Of a stretch of DNA of 64,000 bases, positions 38,162 to 50,800 are shown in pieces. Below the pieces are notes generated by a model. The model made no database searches and was not told the origin of the DNA. It saw nothing but the letters and a program-made list of their open reading frames with translations. Position 1 is the stretch's first letter, and every line of letters starts with the position of its first letter. A program made the position numbers and the translations under genes. Source of the DNA: Cadophora sp. MPI-SDFR-AT-0126 (Eukaryota > Ascomycota > Leotiomycetes > Helotiales > Ploettnerulaceae). Location: the NCBI GenBank assembly GCA_020747065.1, contig JAGMVK010000004.1, positions 3,162,001 through 3,226,000 of the forward strand, written 5' to 3'.

Positions 38162-38707
38162 GTGCCTTTAGAGATCACTAGTTGGATCATTTATTACGCT
38201 GGCCCATATACATCACTTCTAGGCTATCCAGGTGCCCGTTATGCATCCGTAGCCTACGTCTCGTCAGCTTTTCGAGAAGCTTACCTTGGGCAGAAGAGCG
38301 GGTTTGACTTTAACGGTAAACGCCCTGTCCCATATGGGCGACTTCGGAAACGCGACCGGCAATTTTACCGCCGGCCGCTCGATACTCGACCTACAATCAG
38401 GGAAGCCCTCAACTTCCCGGATTTGCAGACTCTCGTACGATTTTTCACTGACGGCCTATCCTATCCTATCCTATCCTACCTTGAGCTCCGACTCCTTCAT
38501 CTTCGGGCTGGGCTTCAAAGTCACGCCCTCGGTGCCGAGTCGCCGCAACTGCACAACCTGGGTTGGTTGGCACCGGGCTGCATATCCGTCTGCCATTCAG
38601 AGCTTGAATTTTCGCTCAACAGATGCCCAAGTGCCGTGTTTCATTCTATCATCGATTCATTTGCAAGAACATGGCGTTCTAATGGCTTCAAGCTGGAGAG
38701 AAATTGA
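38162..38707 (+). CDS. Doubtful ORF of 181 codons, no recognised domain
   Basis: An open frame of normal base composition (MPLEITSWIIYY start) in an otherwise non-coding stretch. A second overlapping + frame of 142 codons covers the same DNA, which shows that the low stop density is not specific to one frame. It runs through a TATCC microsatellite at 38,456-38,480. No homologue comes to mind; it may be chance or part of a decayed gene. Confidence 0.2.
   Translation: MPLEITSWIIYYAGPYTSLLGYPGARYASVAYVSSAFREAYLGQKSGFDFNGKRPVPYGRLRKRDRQFYRRPLDTRPTIREALNFPDLQTLVRFFTDGLSYPILSYLELRLLHLRAGLQSHALGAESPQLHNLGWLAPGCISVCHSELEFSLNRCPSAVFHSIIDSFARTWRSNGFKLERN
38456..38480. repeat. (CTATC)n microsatellite
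   Basis: About five perfect CTATC/TATCC units in tandem. Short and simple. Confidence 0.9.
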
Positions 38708-39169
38708 CCTGTGAGCAGATGCGGAAGCTACAAAGTTTTAGTGAGGACGCGGCGCAAGCGCCGGAGAACCAATGTAGATGCGCTGTTGATACCGTGTGCT
38801 GTTTTAGTGGGGGAGCTGAGTCTCCGATTTTCCTATTCTGTCACTTGGCGTTCTAATTGATGCAGTGATGATGCAGTGATAATGCAGTGCGCTCGCCAAT
38901 GACTATTTATAAACTCAGGAAATCCTAAAGCTACGAGGCCGTACTGGTATTGGTGGGTTACAACAGCCCACTTGTCAAAGGCAACTCTTCGCGCTGATCA
39001 CATACCAAATGTCTAATAGATGAAATAAAACATACTGTAGGATACAAAAAGAAACCACGCTCGAGTGGCTACATCGTGGGCGGCGAAGAACGCACCTACC
39101 TTCAAAGCGCCCTCAGTCCTGGCTCCCTTCTCTTTTCTCACTAGGTTATCCGTTACGACTGTGTCTGGG
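38708..39169. promoter_or_regulatory. Upstream region of the CorA-like gene
   Basis: Contains a CCAAT-like GCCAATGAC followed by TATTTATAAA at about 38,895-38,912, some 260 bp before the chosen start. This is a plausible but unproven core promoter. There is also a small GATGCAGT repeat at 38,860-38,890. Confidence 0.35.
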
Positions 39170-42100
39170 ATGGCGCCAACAAGTCAGCAAACTTCATCCA
39201 AGGAGATGGGCGGTTTCGGGCAAGAGGATTTCGCTCCAGATGAGATACCGATACAATTTCAGGACAACCCTCTCATCCAGTACTTCCGGTGTAGATTCCA
39301 ATCAAGGAATTCCATGCTAGCAAGATATAATGACCGTCAAATCGATAGAATTCGTCGAGAGATTCGCAGAATTGAAATCTCAAGGTTAGTTTTTGAGTCC
39401 ACCGAAAGAAACAGACTTACCATCGAGCAACTGCATGCCGCAAGAGCAGCTTGGAAAAGTCATGCCCTCACTAGCGCACAGCTGAATATTGAAACCGTCG
39501 AGGAACGGGTGCGGAAAATGCCCCGGCTTCGATCGAACGTCACATATTATCAGCGTAGATTGAACCTTGAGCGAATAATTCTGACTGCGGTGACGGGTTG
39601 GTCCCAACCCCCGACCGTCCCGGAGCATCCCACTCAGCTATCAGAACCGACAGCTGCACATAATCGACTGGTTGCACGAATAGCCAAGGAACTGCGCAAG
39701 AGAGAAGAGAACCGTGACCAATTTTCAGATGACAGCAGGGATTTCGCTATCCCAGCCGACAGTTATGATTTGGATGTCGACAAAATAACTCTGAGACGAT
39801 CCGACCCTTCTCGCACATCATCATACATGGGTTACGACCGAACAACATATACGCTCTCGGAAGTCCTTGCGGATGGAGAGCACAATCCGTTGAGTGAACC
39901 TTGTGAGCCGGGCACGATACGGTACTTCCATTTTCCTTCCAACAATATGCATTGGATTGAGGTATACTTCTCGGAATATCCTTGTACCAACTTGAGTTGA
40001 GCCAGCTGATCAGTAAATCAGGAAGCAATTGCACGGTATTATAAAGAGCATACCCCTGGGGAGTTCAATTATCGGAAACACGACAGGTACTGCGAGAAGT
40101 CCTCGAACTTGCTCTGCCGCCAGTATTGGACATCCATGCAGTATGGAGGAAACGATAACCCCGTACGAAGCGTAAATACTAGTCATATGCATTCTCAATG
40201 TTCGCTCATAACCCCTGGTAAGGATATTCCTAAAGCCTTTGGCCTTCGTTCGGCTCAATGTTTCTAGAGTATGGGGAGAGTTTGACTTATGGTAAGGGTA
40301 GAGGAAAAGGAGATTTTATCATTTTCGTGGGTCATATGCATCTGGAATTGATCCCACTTCCACTTACAAATCTCAGATGCCATACCTGCATTGGGAGACG
40401 CATCGGAACTATACAAAGATGACTAGCATAATTGACGAAGTTACTCAAGAGTATCGCCAACATCACCGACGCGCAACTGATGAAGCATTCAGAGAAGAAT
40501 TATCGAAATCTGCCGAGGAACTTTGGCTCAAACATGCTGGACAACTGACAGAACTACTGAGTGATCCAACAGAGAGGAATTCTAGACAATCTAAGATTCA
40601 AAAACGTCGAGGGCACCTGGGGGAGTATCTGTTGAGCGTTGCTAGAGTCTATCAAGCCCTTGACATTCAGCATGATGTAAGAATTCTCCGAGATTATCTG
40701 CATAAAGACCTTCCATTGCATCCTCGCCGAACTCTGGATCAAGCATTTCCTTGGAAGTTCGAGCATACGAAAAAGAAAGAAGAAAACCAAGTTGTATACC
40801 GTGAAACAAAAGGAGGAAATCGTAATTGGAGAACAGCAAGAGTAGTGATGGTAGACCAGCTGTGGCTGTATATTCTCGATGATCGTGAGTAGACCTTGCT
40901 AGCATTTGATTTAGAAAGTCTGACATGATAGATACAATAATCTCTAGCTTCCCTGAAAGATGGGGCCAGAACACACCTGACTGGTCAAGAGTTCATCAAA
41001 AAATACGGAATCACCTTGACCACATTCGCGGAGGAGAGATCCAATCCGTCTTCGACTTGGCATTAGTGATCATAGATCAATGCTCAAGTATCTTCTTTGA
41101 CAAGTCGACGCCGCTTGATAAACAGCCAGATCTTCTCAATATCTTCTCTCGAACTTTAGCCAATATTGTAAGTCACTCAACGTTCCGGCAACGTACAGTA
41201 AGATGCTGATATGCTTAGTCCGGAATGAAATGCATTGGTCTCGAGACTTTCTGGCACCAATTAAACAGACTGAGGAACAATGATTACCACCAAGTGGATT
41301 TTGCATCATTGGCAAGCAAGTACCTCAACATCAATCCAGAAGGAAAGCTGATACGAGAACCCATGACATGATAGAGGAGCTACGAATGATGAGCAATATT
41401 TTCACAGAACAACTTGAAGTCGTCGACCAATTTAGCTTACATCTCCAGGGGATAGATGACAAAGAATCCGAGAAGACTTCTGCTGATCGAAACATTCCGA
41501 ATGCACAGGCGACGAAGCTACCACAGCATACGACTTCACATGCCTCGCATTCCACTGCTCACAAGCCAGAGATGGCGTCGGGCCAAAGTCAACATGATTT
41601 CTCAACCGGTCTTGCTACTCACAGTAACAGCGGAGACGTTACCTTGGCATGTCAAGCTTCTATTCCAGCAAGAACCTTAACGAATGTGAAGGGTCTTTCC
41701 TCCCTCATCAAAAAGCGAAGGGAAGAACTGCAAAATCTAGAGAAAAGTGCCAGCTACGTATCCGAGCAGGTATGCGTCGTTCTCTGCTTCTTGCAGCTTC
41801 TCTTCATTCCTACTCTCCTACACCTGTCAGTTCATGATTGATCAAGTATAGAGAATCTGACTAGGTCTCTCAACACAGCTGAACGATCTCCTCAACCTCA
41901 AGCAGCAACAGGCAAGTATTATGCAAGCCCGCTACGCCCTCCTGAGATCAGATGAAAGCGCCCTTCAGAGCCGTACCATCATGCTGTTTACAGTCGTTAC
42001 TATCATATTCCTACCACTCTCTTTCATGAGCTCTGTGTTCGGAATGAACGCTAGCGATTTCTCAACTCCCGAGGGCGGGAACCGTATGACACTGAGCGAA

Positions 42101-42596
42101 ATGTTCAAGCTATTATGTATGTTCCATCTCTATCACCAGATTCTAGCCTTCTTCTTGGCTGATATGGATTCTTTTTACACTGGCAACTAACACCACCCTG
42201 CTCACAGTTCCGATCTCACTCCTCGTCATCGCCATCTCCATCGCAATAGCTCGGTCATTGTTTCTTCGAAGCCTCGTCGCGTTCATTACCAGTGTGCTTT
42301 GGGCCATCTTCTTTGAATACTCGGGGCTTCGCCGCGTGTGGCTGTTCTTTGAACGTAACTATGGAACAGAGAGCTTAAAGGAGCGTCGCGGTGAATTCGT
42401 GCGCAAAATCTATCGGAGACAGGAGGTGGCGAACATGCGAAAAGAATGGGGTAGAGCAAGAACATTGGTTGACAAAGACTTGGCAGCCGTTGAAAGAAAG
42501 CGGGAAATGATTGGAAAGGGAGTTATAGTTAGTGGAAGTGAATACTTGCATGGCGGAAGGCAGGATGGATTGTGGAGGAGAAACCCCCCGGTTTGA
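39170..42596 (+). CDS. CorA-like (Mg2+ transporter-type) membrane protein, multi-exon, one probable frameshift
   Basis: Model: 39170-39961, 40022-40217, 40268-40326, 40377-40884, 40932-41167, 41219-about 41367, then to 41769, 41879-42116 and 42208-42596. Introns of 60, 50, 50, 47, 51, 109 and 91 nt keep phase and have CTGAC/CTAAC-type branch sites. Family landmarks are MPYLHWET, RRTLDQ, ARVVMVDQLWL, TIISSFPERWG and NPEGKLIRE, then the C-terminal transmembrane pair. TM1 ends in the GMN motif (SVFGMNASDF, about 42,035-42,065); TM2 is PISLLVIAISIAIA. CorA proteins form pentameric divalent-cation channels; fungal members with long soluble N-termini are poorly characterised. ATG 39,170 (MAPTSQQ) is preferred, as the frame upstream has only a GTG. 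Between RE (41,357) and MIEELRMM (41,368) the frame slips by one base; one missing nucleotide would explain it. Without that slip the protein would be about 989 aa. Confidence 0.8.
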
Positions 42597-42888
42597 GGTC
42601 CCTTAATGCATATTGTAAACTAAGGTCGAGTCGATTTGACTTCTCTGTGCCCTTATTGGCTGTCCTGCCAAGCCTGCCCCGTGCGGCCCCTCCCGCGGAT
42701 CACTCTGACCGCCTGCCGACCTTGGATCTTCAGGGGAGCGGGAGCTTTCTACCGCTTAAAAAAAGGGAAAAGCAGAGTTTAATACTACAAGACGCGTTAC
42801 ATTCGTGTTCTTACTCTTTATTAAACTTGGTAAGGTTATCTTTTAAGCCTAGATACATGTATTACTGTGTTAAGCTGCGCAAATAGTT
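42597..42888. other. Intergenic
   Basis: About 290 bp of normal to AT-rich sequence between the transporter gene and the first helicase-family relic. An ORF crossing it (42,572-42,886) overlaps the end of the transporter gene in another frame and is not supported. Confidence 0.5.
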
Positions 42889-45840
42889 ATGTCTTCTTCG
42901 TTTACTAATACTTATAATAACCTCGACCTCCTTATCTTTGACTTTATATACAGTATAATTATTTACAAGCTGTGCAAGTACGCTATTGTACTGCGTGAGA
43001 TCACGTCTCACCTCCGGACCCATCACCGAGCAGACGGGAGTTTGACATCGCACCAAATCAAGGCTATACATAACTAGTGCCTCACTTACCCCACTCACTC
43101 TTCAGCATGAATCAAGGAAATGCCAATGCCCCCTCACACGTTATTAATTTCATTCCTTTATTTATATTAAGGTGGATTCTATTATAGGCTCTGCCCGACA
43201 ACAAAGCCTTACGTTTGTCTTACAGAAGCAGGCATAACAGTCCATTTGAAAGAGAAGCACAAGTGGTCCTAGTGTTCTGGCCGTCCATCGGCTGCTGAGG
43301 CGCCGTCTAATAGCCTATCAGCTGTAGCAACATTCCTGATCACCTACCAGACCTTCTTCCGGCGAAACCTCTTTATCCGATACTTCCCTATACAACTAGT
43401 TGCTGTTAATACTAAGCTCCAAAACTAAGACAATAAGTTTAGTAGTAAGGTGCAAGCCCTCTCGATCCCCGAGCAGGTTGAGCAGCAGCTAGATCAGAAG
43501 CTAGCAGCCGCAAACCCTGCAACTACTAGCCACCTAAGACAATAGCACTTTAGCTAAATCTCTCTTTAGCTTAATATAAACTAATAAGCCCGCTACTTAT
43601 AAAGTCGCGATCTCTTATAAGTAGCAAAGCTTATCTAGCTTTTATATCTAATAGCTCAGTAGATAGCTTCAGATATATAACTACGTAACGTAAAGCATCT
43701 CTTAATCCTTCTCTTAAAAGCCTTTAACCGAGTTATTAAACAGGCACGCAACTCTTTACTCAAGAATAAAATAAACGTCTTTAATTAACACCGTGTTAAT
43801 AGCTTTATCCCACGTCGCACTTTTAAATAACTCTTATAATATAAGCTCCAGGAGTCGACTTATCGCATATATAAGAAAGTCTAAAAGTAGCCACTTTACT
43901 TTTTATACTGGATAATCTAGCAAAAGCAGGCTCTAGTACTATATTACTACTTAACGTTAGTATAATTAGTAGCTTTAGAAGCAGTTCTTTAAGTAGCTGC
44001 GAGCTTAATATAACAGCAGAAGTCTGCTCCGCCCGAAAACACTAATCCCGAGTAATATCAGGAGATTAACCGGGCCTGCCTGCTATTATATATTACCTTA
44101 CTTAATTAACTCCTTTTTAGTAATATTTACGATAATATAATAATTAAATTCCTCGCCGTACTTAAGATTAACTTTAATAACTTATACTACGAAACAATAG
44201 CTTATACCCCTTATCTCTTTGCTTTTATAAAGATAGCGCAGCTCTTAGTTATCTAGCGTATAGTCTTAGTAGTTAATAAAGACAAGGTCGATTATACTAC
44301 TAATATCCTCGATATTATATAGGACCGTTTTATAACTTACGAGACTAAATCGCTAATAAATTAAGTACTGAAGCTGCGAGCTTATAACAAGAAGATCTAG
44401 GATATTATAATAAAGCTTAAGTATATTATTTAGTCAGATAATAAGAAGAAGCTTAGTTATAAAAGGTTTAAGTTGTGACGATCACGCAGTTACACGGAAA
44501 GCAAGTGGTTGACGTGCTTAGAATATTAAGGTGCAGAACCAGAAGGGTTCTGCGAGAGGTTATATATATAGAATAGGGGGTAGCGGCCTGAGGCGCCCAA
44601 GGCACTTATGCCAGGTCGTCACATAAGTTAATAATAATAATATTAAAAAAGTTTATCTCTCGCGAGGTTAAGATTACTTAAAACTAGTTACACGAGCTCT
44701 TACTCATAAATCCGAAAGAGAACCGGAAGGACGTAATCTTAGCCCTCGCCTTACGTACTCTTAAAAACGATCTTATTATAACTAAACCTAAGTAAAGCTT
44801 TCTAAAAGATCCCTATAACACAGCTCTACACAAGCACGAGCGATAGCTGCTAAACCGGGTAATAAATACTAATTAGTTGTAAAAGGAGTTCTTTACTAAG
44901 TCCACGTTTAAGAAAACTGTAAAATAGAGCCGGAAAGCGGCAAAGCACTACTTATAGCAAGTTAATACTTTCCTTCACCGCTGTCTTTTACTAATTCATA
45001 TCGCAGCAAAGTAGCCCAGTCGTGGTATTAAGCTCTTAAGCCTGATATACTATAATATAATTCACAGCTTCCGGCGCAGTATTTTTTTTTAAGAATAAAT
45101 TAATCAGTCTTATAACCTTTTACTATAAGGGATATAATATCTAAGGCTCGACTAAGATTATTTATCATTACTTACTAAAAGAGATTAATAAGCTAGTAGT
45201 AAATCATCTATAGCTCGTTCTCTCTTTTATAAACCAGCTCCGGCTATTAGCTCTTAATCAGATTATAATAGCTATATTTTTTCTATTTTTATAAGCTTTG
45301 CTACAGAAAGCACAGAATAAGAAAAGGCAATATAACCCGTGGCTTAGCAGTCGTCTTAGCTAAATCCTTTAGCAAGAATTCCAGTATCGTCTGAATACTT
45401 AAGCTAATATCTAAATCTGGCGGCATATTATAATTATTATCTCGCGGCGGCACTTAAAGCAAGCTAAATTCAATAAAAACTACGATATTAAGAAAAGTAT
45501 AACTTAGAATAATATATAAGCGTGTTATTTAACAGATCTTACCGGCTCGATTTATACACGTAAGATTAAGAAAGCACCGGGTTATATAGAATCAACGCGA
45601 TCCGAGTACCGTCAGATCAGTCGAGCTTAATATTCCTAGCTCGGCTTTGCTTTATATCTCAAGGGCCGAGCAGGGGCTTATAAAGCTAATAAGCCAGGTC
45701 TTAAGAGCGCTTTTAGCAGCTCGGGTTTATTCTTTAAGCAGAAAGCACTCGCCGACCTCCCTCAGAATCGAGTATAAAAGAGGGCAGGACCTGGGTTTAA
45801 TATAATTAAAGGCTAAGAGGAGGGGCCTTACGTCTTGTAA
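42889..45840 (+). pseudogene. Telomere-linked-helicase-family relic A (zinc finger plus recombinase-like part, no helicase)
   Basis: From ATG 42,889 the frame opens with a DUF3505-like C2H2 region (LCKYAIVLREITSHLRTHH, then TEAGITVHLKEKHKW near 43,230), as in fungal OrsD/telomere-associated proteins. A central part follows with the conserved TYETKSLI, LRAYNKKI and LSYKRFKL blocks (44,320-44,470) and, after an inserted solo LTR, DPYNTALHKHER (44,800), AAKQPSRGIKLLSL (44,995) and the FRRSIFF block (45,075). The QPSRG Arg corresponds to the first catalytic Arg of tyrosine recombinases in my reading. No helicase motifs follow before 45,840. Stops are frequent and TAA/TAG-biased, so the copy is dead. 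Confidence 0.75.
44474..44623 (+). mobile_element. 150-bp solo LTR, 5-bp target duplication TAAGT
   Basis: The element begins TGTGACGATCAC and ends GGTCGTCACA, with terminal TGTGACGA/TCGTCACA inverted repeats. It is flanked on both sides by TAAGT (44,469-44,473 and 44,624-44,628). Removing it and one TAAGT rejoins the KRFKL and downstream coding blocks of relic A. TG...CA ends plus a 5-bp duplication fit a solo LTR; the short length suggests a TRIM-like family. Its base composition is nearly normal, so it escaped RIP or arrived later. Confidence 0.8.
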
Positions 45841-47325
45841 CTATATCTTTATCTAGTTTTAAGAAAGGCATTTTATTCCGGGGTTTTATTACTCTCTAGG
45901 CACAGAGCCAGTTGTTATATAACAAGCCGTCCTGCTCCTTCGTTTCTCTCTTCTTAAGTTCTCTTTTAACTTAAGAAAGCCCCGTCCGCTTCTGCATCTA
46001 CTTTTTCCTGAGCTTCCGCCTCTGCTGCCTCCTCTGCCTCTATAGCCTGGTCTGCCTCGTATTGCTTCGCGATTATCTCTTTAAAATAGTCGTCGAAATA
46101 GCTTATCTTTAAAACTTTAAGAGTAAAGATTAAGTTATCGCTGCTCTGTTTTGTTTTAATTAAGGATTAGGTTATATAATATTAAGCGATTAAGTCTCTC
46201 TCTAAAGGGGCACAATATATACCTTAAGATTATATCGTGGTTTCCCGCTAGCCGTTTTGTTACGACGTTTAAGGTATATAGAGAGGAAGTAAGTTTAGGC
46301 TCTAGAGAGTTGGTTTCGAAGAGGTTTTATAGCGGAGCTAAGCCGGAAACGTCCTTACGGTATCACGTGAGCACGGTGTAACTAAAATAAAAACGCGACT
46401 TACGCGATTATTATTAACTTTACGCAACTCATTATGTTTTCTAAGCTACTAACTGTATTAATTATCTTAATAGCCTGCTATATTCTTAAGAAGGAAATCC
46501 TAAGCATTTATAGCCCCAAAAGACAAGACGACTAGAGCAATATAAATTCCACGTCCTTATCTCGTCGCATATTATGCCCCCCTTAATTAACTCTACTAGT
46601 GTTAAGAAGAATACCCATCGCCACTGCTAGAAAAGCTACTAATAGAAATGCGTGAGAGAATATAAGGCTACGTTTTAAGCAATTGCATAATTCATATTAA
46701 GTTCGCAGCGTTATATCGTTAAGAGCCCGACTAGCAATCTCGAGAAAGGGGCCAAACCTGCTATAACTTTACTGGACGCTTCTTTTATATCTTATGCGAG
46801 GCAGCAGCCTCGGAGCAGGATAGATACCGCTTATCTAAGAGCGCGGATTATAACCGCTTGACGCAAAATGTAAACTGTAACAACATGCGGCTCTTGTTCA
46901 AGAGACACGCTGCCTGCTATAGCTGCTACGACGACTGTCTCGATGCACCGGCCTACCGTTTTGCAGACCGATATGTTGGTGGGCCGAAAGATCCCTATTA
47001 TCCATGCTCCCCACCCGATCCCGCACTTGGGCAGCACTAAACCATAAGGCTACCCGCCAAATCGATCGGTTTGGCAGCGGGCGCTAACGTCAATAGGTTT
47101 AGCGCTTGGGCGATATAGCGGGGATCGATATGGCGGGGCAAGAATATCGGGTCAGTAACTCTGGTTTAACTCTAGTTCAGACGCTGCACACTGTAATTGA
47201 CTAATATTTGACGTCGCCCGTTATACCTAAACAGAAGAAGTATAGGAGAGGTTTGTTTAATGGTACTAGGGTTATAACTTAAGGTAATAGTTGACTGGAT
47301 TTCTAGGCACTGAGGCAGTAACTCT
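45841..47325. other. Mixed relic DNA between helicase-family copies A and B
   Basis: AT-rich to about 46,700, then a GC-normal stretch (46,780-47,140) with a 60-codon ORF at 46,858-47,040 that has five Cys and several Tyr residues but no known domain. GGCGGG/GATATGGCGGGG-like short repeats lie at 47,040-47,140. Part of it may be the upstream region or N-terminal exon of copy B. I cannot assign more. Confidence 0.4.
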
Positions 47326-47804
47326 TATAAGAATATAAACAAGCACCTCGCTTAATCTCGTCTAATAAAGTAAACACTCGCTTAATAACAAGGAACTATA
47401 CAGGCTTTACTTAGCCTGTAACTCTAGGCTCGCAAGACCTATACTTAGTGTTTTACATGGCTAACTAGCCTGTAACTCTAGGCTCGTAAGACCTATACTT
47501 GGCGTTTTACAGGGCTAACTAGCCTGTAACTCTAGAGTGTTTTATAAAGCTAGCTAGCCTGTAACTCTAGACTCGCAAGACCTATACTTGGCGTTTTACA
47601 AGGTTAATTAGCCTGTAACTCTAGAGGCTTGCGAGCTGTTTTATAAGTCGAAGGCTTGCGAGCTGTTTTATAAGCCGAAGGCTTGCGAGCCTTGGCTCAA
47701 TTAGGCAACTAAAGCGACGGTAGCTTGATATCTAGAGTAGTTATATAGACCTAGAAATGCCCCCTCAATAGAATCATCATACACACCAAAATCACTTCTT
47801 TTCA
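47326..47804 (-). mobile_element. Solo LTR, 479 bp, 5-bp target duplication ACTCT
   Basis: Read on the minus strand, the element begins TGAAAAGAAGTGATTTTGG and ends TATTCTTATA. ACTCT flanks it at 47,321-47,325 and 47,805-47,809. It contains a TATA-like CTATATAACTACTC (as an LTR promoter would) and internally repeated GCCTGTAACTCTAG / TTTTACA-type units. The same family occurs at 50,538 and 54,071 in the opposite orientation. The terminal CA of a normal LTR reads TA, as C-to-T mutation would give. Confidence 0.88.
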
Positions 47805-50800
47805 ACTCTGTCTGTGACCGTCGCCGACTTTCACTATAAAGCCGAGTATAAGGTATTAATTTACAAGATATATAAACGAGCAGTCAAGAGCTTGGATAAG
47901 TATCTACGAGATACGTACGATTTAAGGAAAAAAAAAGAGAAGTAGTCACTTCTTGATTACTATACTCAGTTTACTCTAGTAAGACCCGAAGACATCGCGA
48001 CTCTACCGACGAATAGACCCCTATTTAAAGCGCTTAGAGAACCTATTCTTACTTATTAATATAATGACTATAATCACATTTCTACTAGTCGCAAGGCGAT
48101 CCGTAGACACTACAATAAAGAATATAACTGACGTTATAGCGAGGAGGCCCCGGTTTACTGGACTCAGGTCTATATTTAGTTATTTTTTAAAGGGTTTTAT
48201 CAGAAGTATTTCATTATTTAAATAGAATCTGCCCCTATATAATCCCAGGTCAGCTTGACAGAAGAGGACGAAGACGACAAAGCCTAGCTCTTACGAGAAT
48301 TTAAGGAACCGAGAGAGAGAGACGCCGAGAGGTAAGCCGTCGTCGAAAAAGAGATAGAGAAGAGTAATAATACCGGTTAGTGGAATCTCGTCCGGTAGCG
48401 CGATTATTTTATAAAATATAATCTCAAGCGGATTACTCACGCTAGTAGAATACCCGATCGACAGGACGAGCTATTAAAGCAGGCTATATTAATCGTAGAT
48501 CTAATGATTAAAGGTACCGTGGCTAGGCTTAGTTCTCTTCATGACGATACCTTATTCTAGCTCCGAACTATAAATATAATAAATACCGTACAGAACCGAC
48601 CGATAGTTCGACTGTAGAATAAAGAGAGTTTAGATCGGTATATTAGGTATTAGAGGCGTTTTATACTATACTATTTACGTATTTCGGAGGCAATACAGTA
48701 GGTATAGAAAATAATAATAAGAGTAGTAGTGATAAGGATAACCAGAGCGAGGGGAGTAATTTAGTTGACACTAAACCCGATTTATAATTTCAGGACTGTA
48801 AAAAGCTCGTGAATTTTAATACTAAGTAGAGGCAGCGGCTAAAAGAGATATAGGGGTCGATTCGAGTAAAAGAAGACGAGAAGACGCAGGTAGAGAAGAT
48901 AATAGCGTTGTCTGTTTTATTTATTCTATAGAATCTCAAAGGGTTTAATTAGTTTAATAGTCCGATAGTATATTTTACGGCTGTTCTCGATATTAACGAA
49001 GAGGGGGGCCGACTGCGAAAGGGTAAAGAGTATTCTTTTATTATAGCTGGCTTTCTCTATTGTATCCGGGTTTTATTTGTCGAATATACTCTACCGGCTA
49101 CTATAAGAGCCGAGTAGACGTAAGTTAATATTGACCGCTTTCTTAAGTTACGACAGAAGTATCTTATCGTTAGTAGCTACTGTCTTACTAGATTTATTAT
49201 CAAGTAGCTTAACTATAAAAGACGATTAGTATATAAAGCAGGAACTCCCCTAGCGTGACATAGAGTCGATCTAGTGACCGGGATATATTATATTTTTATA
49301 GAAAGCCGCTGCCGATGTCCCGGTTCCGGAGTATAATTTATAATATAATTCGAGATACTAAGGATATATTATAGAGGGAATTAATATAGTCCGAGGATAG
49401 GCAGCGATTTGAAATTAATTTAATAAGCATTAGTGACGACTTGGCTTCTGTTTAGCGGGGTGAGTCGTTTGTTACGAGAGTAGTAAATTAACTTAAGGGG
49501 AAAGAAAGCTAGATAGCTGACCGGATAATAAGTATAAGGAAGAGTAAGCGTTTGAAGGTCGAGAAGAAGTGGCGGATAACACGGGTCCGGGAGTATAGTC
49601 AACGAGTAAGAGACTTCTTAGAGCTACTACTTACTTTAATTCACATCACTACTGGGCAGCCGGCGAGAGGGGAAGAGATTACGCCGATCCGACACCGGAA
49701 TAGATTTCTACAGGAGCGGAATATTTTTGTCATTAATAGGCAGGTAATATTTATAATAAGATATTACAAATCTTAGGCACTTTTTAGTAGGCCGAAGGTA
49801 ATCTCTCGATTCTTACTGTAGCGAGTTAGACAACTTTTAGCTGTCTTCTTAATATATATTAAGAGTTTAAAGAGGATCTCGATCAGTAGACGAATAGACT
49901 GCCCTAAAGTAATTATCTCTTCTATGACAAGTATAGCTTATAGTCAATAGAGAATCTGACAAAGGTACTGTAACGAGAAACAGTAATTCGAATAGAATTA
50001 AAGCTTAGGACTCTAGATTACCGACATACTATAATTAGTATTAGGCGGAAATATATTAGACCCGGGTTTATAAGGGAATTAAAAGTAAATAATCAAATAG
50101 AAGACAAAGGAACTGACGTCGTAAAGGGTCAAGTTAAGACCGTCTTTAACTTATAATTAGTATATTAAGGAGAAGCTACTTTAAGGTACGGTATACGTAA
50201 CGACATTATTTATAGCTTGAGCGAGAAGAGTCTCTTAGTTTTTAGTAAACTAAGTGACAAGTAGCATGTTTTCTTAGGTCTATATAGCCGGCGTCCGCAG
50301 AATTCAGTCAAGTACTCCCGTGGACCGTCTAATAGAGCTCAACTAGTAGTGCCACTAAAGCGAAGTCAGAGCTTAGTAGCGTTTAGTTCTACGAGTAATT
50401 TAGTCAGCTCTTAAGATAACCGGTAGTCAGTTACCCTAGCCGGAATAATATATCTGGGCAACCCGGGATAAATGTCAGCTTATAGAAAGGGTACAGGATT
50501 TCTCGATATAATAGTACCGCCGCTGTATGCTCAAGAATGAAAAGAAGTGATAATGGTGCGAATGATGATTCCATTGAGGGGGGATTTCTAGCTCTATATA
50601 ACTACTCTCGCTTCGCAAAGGCTTCCGAATTAGGCCTAGTGCCAAGACCTCGCTTATAGCATCCAAGGCTTTACCGAAGCCTTGAGACCGACTGTTATAC
50701 TTTCGAAACAAGAGGCTTTGCTTAAGGTTTTAAAACCAGTTTCGATCGCTCTAGTTGCCTATTTAGGTCTAGTGCCAAGGCTAGCCAAGGCCTCGCATCA

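Noticed and set aside
38286..38714. Second overlapping ORF of 142 codons
   Set aside because: It overlaps another ORF in a different frame and a microsatellite; at most one could be real and neither has support.
41331..41375. Alternative intron in the CorA-like gene to remove the frame slip
   Set aside because: It would delete the conserved NPEGKLIRE block and the phases on its two sides do not match.
42889..43077. Independent small gene of 62 codons
   Set aside because: The reading frame and zinc-finger spacing make it the N-terminus of helicase-family relic A.
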